Shown here piece after piece: positions 7,621 through 10,176 of a stretch of DNA of 10,176 bases. Each line of letters opens with the position of its first letter. The stretch's first letter is position 1. The stretch comes from Caldilinea sp. CFX5 (GTDB taxonomy: Bacteria; Chloroflexota; Anaerolineae; Caldilineales; Caldilineaceae): NCBI GenBank assembly GCA_021405325.1, contig QWII01000178.1, positions 1 through 10,176 on the forward strand. The letters run 5' to 3'. The notes beneath the pieces were generated by a model that saw nothing but the letters and a program-made list of their open reading frames with translations, ran no database searches and was not told the DNA's origin. A program made the translations under genes and the position numbers.

Positions 7621-7671
7621 ATAAGTATCCCGTAGGCGTGGATATTTTACTTTTTGAAAACGCCTTGTGGA

Positions 7672-7693
7672 CTAGTGGTCAGCTAGTGGTCTG
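7672..7693. repeat. Tandem 11-bp duplication at the regulator stop codon
   Basis: CTAGTGGTCAG is followed directly by CTAGTGGTCTG, matching at 10 of 11 positions. The regulator's TGA (7679-7681, minus strand) falls inside the first unit. It is probably a small slippage duplication. Confidence 0.55.
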
Positions 7694-8602
7694 CCGGAGA
7701 TTTTCCAGAAGGGATGACACCTGCGCTTGTAACTGACCAAGGCTGATTTGGATCTGTTCCAGTTGTTGCAGCGCGTTCTGAGTCGGTGTGTCGCCATGGG
7801 GTGGCAGTTGCGCAGGCGGGTTGGCGCTTAGCGCAGGCGGGCGCAGTTGCTCATTGCTAATTTGTTGATAAAGGGCAACGGTGCTGGCGGTTGGCACTAC
7901 ATCCAGTTCTTCACGCAGTGTAGCAGCGCACATCTCAAATTGATGGAGCGCGGCAGTCCGGTTGCCGGCCAGATAATAGAGCCGCATGAGTTGGCGGTGG
8001 GTTTGTTCACGGGCGCGATCATAGCGCAGGATCTCCACGCCATAGGTCAAGCCGGCTTCGTATGCGTGGTGGGCTTCGCTATAACCCAGCAATTTGTCGA
8101 GCATAGCCAGATACATATTCTGGAGCCGATCCCGCTCTAGAATACACCAATCTTGATACCAGCCTTCTAGCAGATCGCCTTGATAGAGCGCGATGGCCTG
8201 GCGCAGTTGGTCCACCTGTTGCACACACAGGTTGCGCCCCGCTTGGTCGACGACGCTTGCAAAAGCCGTTTCAAAGATCTGAATATCAAGCTGGTACGCC
8301 GCATCCTGGTTGATCCCGAGGCGATCATGTTCGGTATGCAGCAGGTGGCTTGCTGGTTGTACGGTATGGTTGAGCGCGGACTGAAGCTGCCAAAGCAATT
8401 GGCGTAAATAGCGTTTCGACTGTGCCGGCGCTAGATCGGGCCAGAGCAGGGTCGCTAACTTCTCGCGCTCATGTAGACGATTGCGGTAAAGGAGTAGATA
8501 GCACAGTAACTCCTCCGCCCGTCTTGGCTGCAGATTGAGCATCGTCTGATCAGCAGCGTAAATACTCAATTTGCCAAACAGAGAGATATGCATGTTGCCC
8601 AT
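7679..8602 (-). CDS. SARP/BTAD-family transcriptional regulator
   Basis: This 307-residue protein has an N-terminal OmpR-type winged-helix domain (about 4-98). Its markers are MHISLFGKLSI, the RRAEELLCYLLLYRN helix, LLWPDLAPAQSKRYLRQLLW (52-71) and a wing ending DRLGIN. The bacterial transcriptional activation domain follows (about 104-250), with YQGDLLEGWYQDWC (140-153) and the TPR-like segment RAREQTHRQLMRLYYLAG (196-213). A Pro-rich linker (254-274) leads to a Leu-rich probable coiled coil (276-303). There is no NB-ARC ATPase, so it is the short SARP type. The ATG at 8602 has AAGGA 11 nt upstream; a second ATG at 8593 is less well placed. It lies upstream of, and codirectional with, the eCIS-type operon, and a heptamer array fits as its operator. 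Activation of that operon is inferred. No convincing promoter of its own is seen. Confidence 0.9.
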   Translation of the reverse strand: MGNMHISLFGKLSIYAADQTMLNLQPRRAEELLCYLLLYRNRLHEREKLATLLWPDLAPAQSKRYLRQLLWQLQSALNHTVQPASHLLHTEHDRLGINQDAAYQLDIQIFETAFASVVDQAGRNLCVQQVDQLRQAIALYQGDLLEGWYQDWCILERDRLQNMYLAMLDKLLGYSEAHHAYEAGLTYGVEILRYDRAREQTHRQLMRLYYLAGNRTAALHQFEMCAATLREELDVVPTASTVALYQQISNEQLRPPALSANPPAQLPPHGDTPTQNALQQLEQIQISLGQLQAQVSSLLENLRQTTS

Positions 8603-8704
8603 GGAATGCGTCCTTTGGCATACACTGCAACTGTCGGGGCTGCAGAGACTCTGTCGTACATCTTATATGGTTACATCGGTATGGATTGGCTAGGAATCTT
8701 TAGG

Positions 8705-8779
8705 GCTTACGCAAAACAAAAGAAACTTCAGTGCAGGCCAACGCCTAACAAAAGCTGGACACCTAGGTGTTGCGTAAGC
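8705..8779. repeat. Small inverted-repeat element, possible MITE remnant
   Basis: GCTTACGCAA at 8705-8714 is matched by its exact complement TTGCGTAAGC at 8770-8779, enclosing 55 bp of AT-rich sequence with no frame. The TTACGCA core of the arms also occurs in the arms of the palindrome at 7537-7620, suggesting related ends. No clear target duplication is visible. Confidence 0.4.
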
Positions 8780-8867
8780 GCACTATGGTTGGGTGCAGTT
8801 CATATCATACACCCTTTCTCCAAGAAAAGCAATAGATATTGTTGTTAGCTTTTAAACAGCATACCAT

Positions 8868-8901
8868 ACAAAACCACCCAGTGCCCTAGGCATTTGGGTG
8901 G
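8868..8901 (-). terminator. Rho-independent-type terminator of the URO-D-like gene
   Basis: On the minus strand a hairpin with arms CCACCCA (8901-8895) and TGGGTGG (8880-8874), and an inner TGCC/GGCA stem closed by a three-base loop, is followed directly by TTTTG. It lies 64 nt past the stop at 8966 and faces the right way to end that transcript before the regulator gene. Confidence 0.7.
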
Positions 8902-8965
8902 CTTGTGATCTGGTTAGTTGACCAGGCGTATTCAATGGGGTGGCAGAGGGCGATAGCAAGGACGG

Positions 8966-10033
8966 TCAAAGCAATGGCCGGCACACCTTTTCCAATACAG
9001 TACAGATGGTATCAATATTTTCTAATGACACATCCGGTTCACACTCAGCGTGGATCATCAGCCCGCCTTGGGGCAGATAGAGCGCCGCGAAAACTTCACC
9101 AATATGGTCTTCAATCTGTGCCGGCGTAGCAAAGGGGAAAAGTTGGCGGTCCAGGTCGATATGGATGGCAACTTTGCCCTTGGCCAGTTCCACCAACCCC
9201 GGCAGCCCATTGGCGCGGATCTGTGGATTGAGCATTCGCACGCCAACCTCGATCAGGTCGGGGATGATCTCCAGAATATGCCCGTCGCTATGCAAGTAAA
9301 TGGGGACATCGGCCTGCCGGCAGGGGCGAAACATGTACTCATACGACGGCTTAATATAGCGGCGCCACATGGCCGGGCTAATGGGCAGGCCGGCTTGTAG
9401 CCCCAGATCATCGCCAAAGCGCACAAGGTCGGCGCCTAAATCCAAACTTTTGTTGATGACTGTGCAATTGTAGCTCTCCACCATGCGGATGAGCGGCCAC
9501 AGCCGGGGATCACCGGTCGCCATATCGATCATCAGATTCTCAAAGCCACGCAGGTAGAAGAGCAGCATATAAAAGAAGCCGTGCGGCAACAGACCGCCTT
9601 CGGCCAGGTCGCCTCGCGCCTTGGCCGCGGCATAGGTACGCGCCACCTGATCCCAGTCGCGCGGGCCAAATTGGGCATCCCACCACGGGTCGGGCGGCAC
9701 ATAATCATCAAAGGCGTCCCAATCCGCCAACGGGTGGTGAAGCGGAAAGCTGTCCAGCCCCCGTTCAATATTTTCCCAAATCACGCCCCAACAATCGGTA
9801 TGCAGCCCCAGTTCATAGAGCGGGTTGGGGATGAAATCAAAATCGCGGTCGCCCTTCTGATAGCCGGGGAAAATGCGCGGATGGGCTAATACGATTTCTT
9901 CCAAATCCGCTCGATATTTCATCCACGTTGCCGGCATGAGCGACACCACCACGGGCGTCCATTCCGGCGTAGCAAAATAGAGCGTTTTGAGAAAGTTGAT
10001 CGTTGCAGGATTGCGCCCAGTGTAGCTAATCAT
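8966..10033 (-). CDS. Uroporphyrinogen decarboxylase (URO-D) family protein, not canonical HemE
   Basis: This 355-residue protein has URO-D superfamily (TIM-barrel) motifs. These include LHTDCWGVIWENIE (77-90), FGDDLGLQAGLPISP (206-220), the segment around IYLHSDGHILEIIPDLIE (245-262), VRMLNPQ (265-271), AIHIDLDRQLFPFATP (289-304) and a C-terminal GGLMIHAECEPDVSLENI (323-340). MtaA/CmuA-like corrinoid methyltransferases have His-x-Cys in the HSDG region; here Ser-Asp replaces it, so the known zinc site is not obvious and the reaction is unknown. The protein lacks the N-terminal features of HemE. The ATG at 10033 has AAGGA 8 nt upstream and overlaps the stop of the preceding DinB-like gene as ATGA, indicating translational coupling. 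A hairpin terminator follows. It is probably a cytoplasmic enzyme of methyl-transfer or degradation metabolism, which is inference. Confidence 0.85.
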   Translation of the reverse strand: MISYTGRNPATINFLKTLYFATPEWTPVVVSLMPATWMKYRADLEEIVLAHPRIFPGYQKGDRDFDFIPNPLYELGLHTDCWGVIWENIERGLDSFPLHHPLADWDAFDDYVPPDPWWDAQFGPRDWDQVARTYAAAKARGDLAEGGLLPHGFFYMLLFYLRGFENLMIDMATGDPRLWPLIRMVESYNCTVINKSLDLGADLVRFGDDLGLQAGLPISPAMWRRYIKPSYEYMFRPCRQADVPIYLHSDGHILEIIPDLIEVGVRMLNPQIRANGLPGLVELAKGKVAIHIDLDRQLFPFATPAQIEDHIGEVFAALYLPQGGLMIHAECEPDVSLENIDTICTVLEKVCRPLL

Positions 10034-10176
10034 ACATCCAATCCTTCCCGGCCCAACAGGCCCAGTATCAGTGATAGTTCACCTCGATGATGAATTTCGT
10101 GTTCCAGGACATGCCAGATGATCCAGCCTAGGCTAAAAGCGTGACCACCAGGGATGGTATAGGTTTGGTCCAGGGC
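10030..10176 (-). CDS. DinB-like (DUF664-type) metal-binding protein, C-terminal fragment
   Basis: Only the last 48 codons are in the window, ending at TGA 10032-10030. The translated end contains WHVLEHEIHHRGELSLILGL, the final helix pattern of DinB/DUF664 four-helix-bundle proteins, whose histidines bind a metal in family members. Many of these are thiol transferases or stress proteins, but the fragment cannot tell which. The TGA overlaps the ATG of the URO-D-like gene, so the two form an operon. Confidence 0.7.
   Translation of the reverse strand, partial: ALDQTYTIPGGHAFSLGWIIWHVLEHEIHHRGELSLILGLLGREGLDV

Larger units (their letters stand above)
7204..7678. other. Gene-free regulatory stretch between regulator and eCIS-type operon
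   Basis: This 475-bp region is more AT-rich in its central part than the flanking genes. On the minus strand it holds, in order, a MITE-like palindrome, a four-heptamer direct-repeat array, a TAGGAT -10-like hexamer, and a leader of about 130 nt before the small gene at 7203. The leader contains a short GC-rich hairpin candidate near 7255-7275. No open frame in it looks like a real protein on either strand. Confidence 0.6.
8603..8965. other. Gene-free stretch between the two modules
   Basis: This 363-bp AT-richer gap holds a 10-bp inverted repeat (8705-8779) and the hairpin terminator of the right-hand operon (8868-8901). A TATAAG hexamer on the minus strand (about 8664-8669) could serve as a -10 for the regulator, but it has no matching -35. 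I see no coding region or RNA gene. Confidence 0.5.

Noticed and set aside
7634..7665. AGGCGT/ACGCCT inverted repeat as a terminator of the regulator gene
   Set aside because: The stem is only 6 bp with a 20-nt loop and has no T-run on the minus strand.
7204..7678. CRISPR-like array from the repeated motifs
   Set aside because: The repeats are 7-bp units at 12-bp steps and a single palindromic element, not long repeats with unique spacers, and there are no cas genes.
7368..7736. Plus-strand open frame of 122 codons across the intergenic region
   Set aside because: It runs through the MITE palindrome and into the regulator's 3' end. It has no ribosome site and no family resemblance.
8966..10033. 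Calling the URO-D-like gene hemE
   Set aside because: HemE N-terminal substrate-binding features are not visible, and no heme biosynthesis gene is nearby.

Overview
The window is a piece of a GC-rich bacterial chromosome in which every supported gene lies on the minus strand. Gene style suggests Chloroflexota: small SARP/BTAD regulators, a two-module AAA+ ATPase beside DUF4157 proteins, and uroporphyrinogen-decarboxylase-like and DinB-like proteins. This assignment is inference, since there is no rRNA or marker gene. The window splits into an accessory operon (about 1-7400), its probable regulator (7679-8602) and an unrelated two-gene operon (8966-10176).

The accessory operon, read 7203 to 1, holds four genes. 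They are a 76-residue conserved-looking small protein, a 738-residue AAA+ ATPase with a degenerate first and an intact second AAA module (the type found with extracellular contractile injection systems, eCIS), a 360-residue DUF4157 protein, and a giant DUF4157 protein that runs off the left edge after 1,174 residues. DUF4157 is a domain typical of eCIS loci and is often fused to effector domains. No sheath, tube or baseplate gene lies in the window, so eCIS membership rests on the ATPase/DUF4157 pairing. The giant protein carries, after its DUF4157 domain, a PD-(D/E)XK-type signature (P334-D335, D346-I-K348) followed by a QLxxY motif, which suggests a nuclease payload, and then a roughly 600-residue glycine-rich beta-repeat region.

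Upstream of the small protein is a 475-bp gene-free stretch. It contains four heptamers (consensus WRKACGN on the minus strand) repeated exactly every 12 bp at 7358-7400. They sit 8 bp upstream of a TAGGAT -10-like hexamer with no recognisable -35, which is the layout expected of a SARP-activated promoter. The SARP/BTAD regulator itself ends 279 bp further upstream. Between them sits a MITE-like nested palindrome (7537-7620) flanked by ATAAGT direct repeats. A second small inverted repeat with a similar TTACGCA end lies upstream of the regulator.

The right-hand module is the 3' end of a DinB-like gene overlapping by ATGA the start of a uroporphyrinogen-decarboxylase-family gene, followed by a minus-strand hairpin terminator at 8868-8901.
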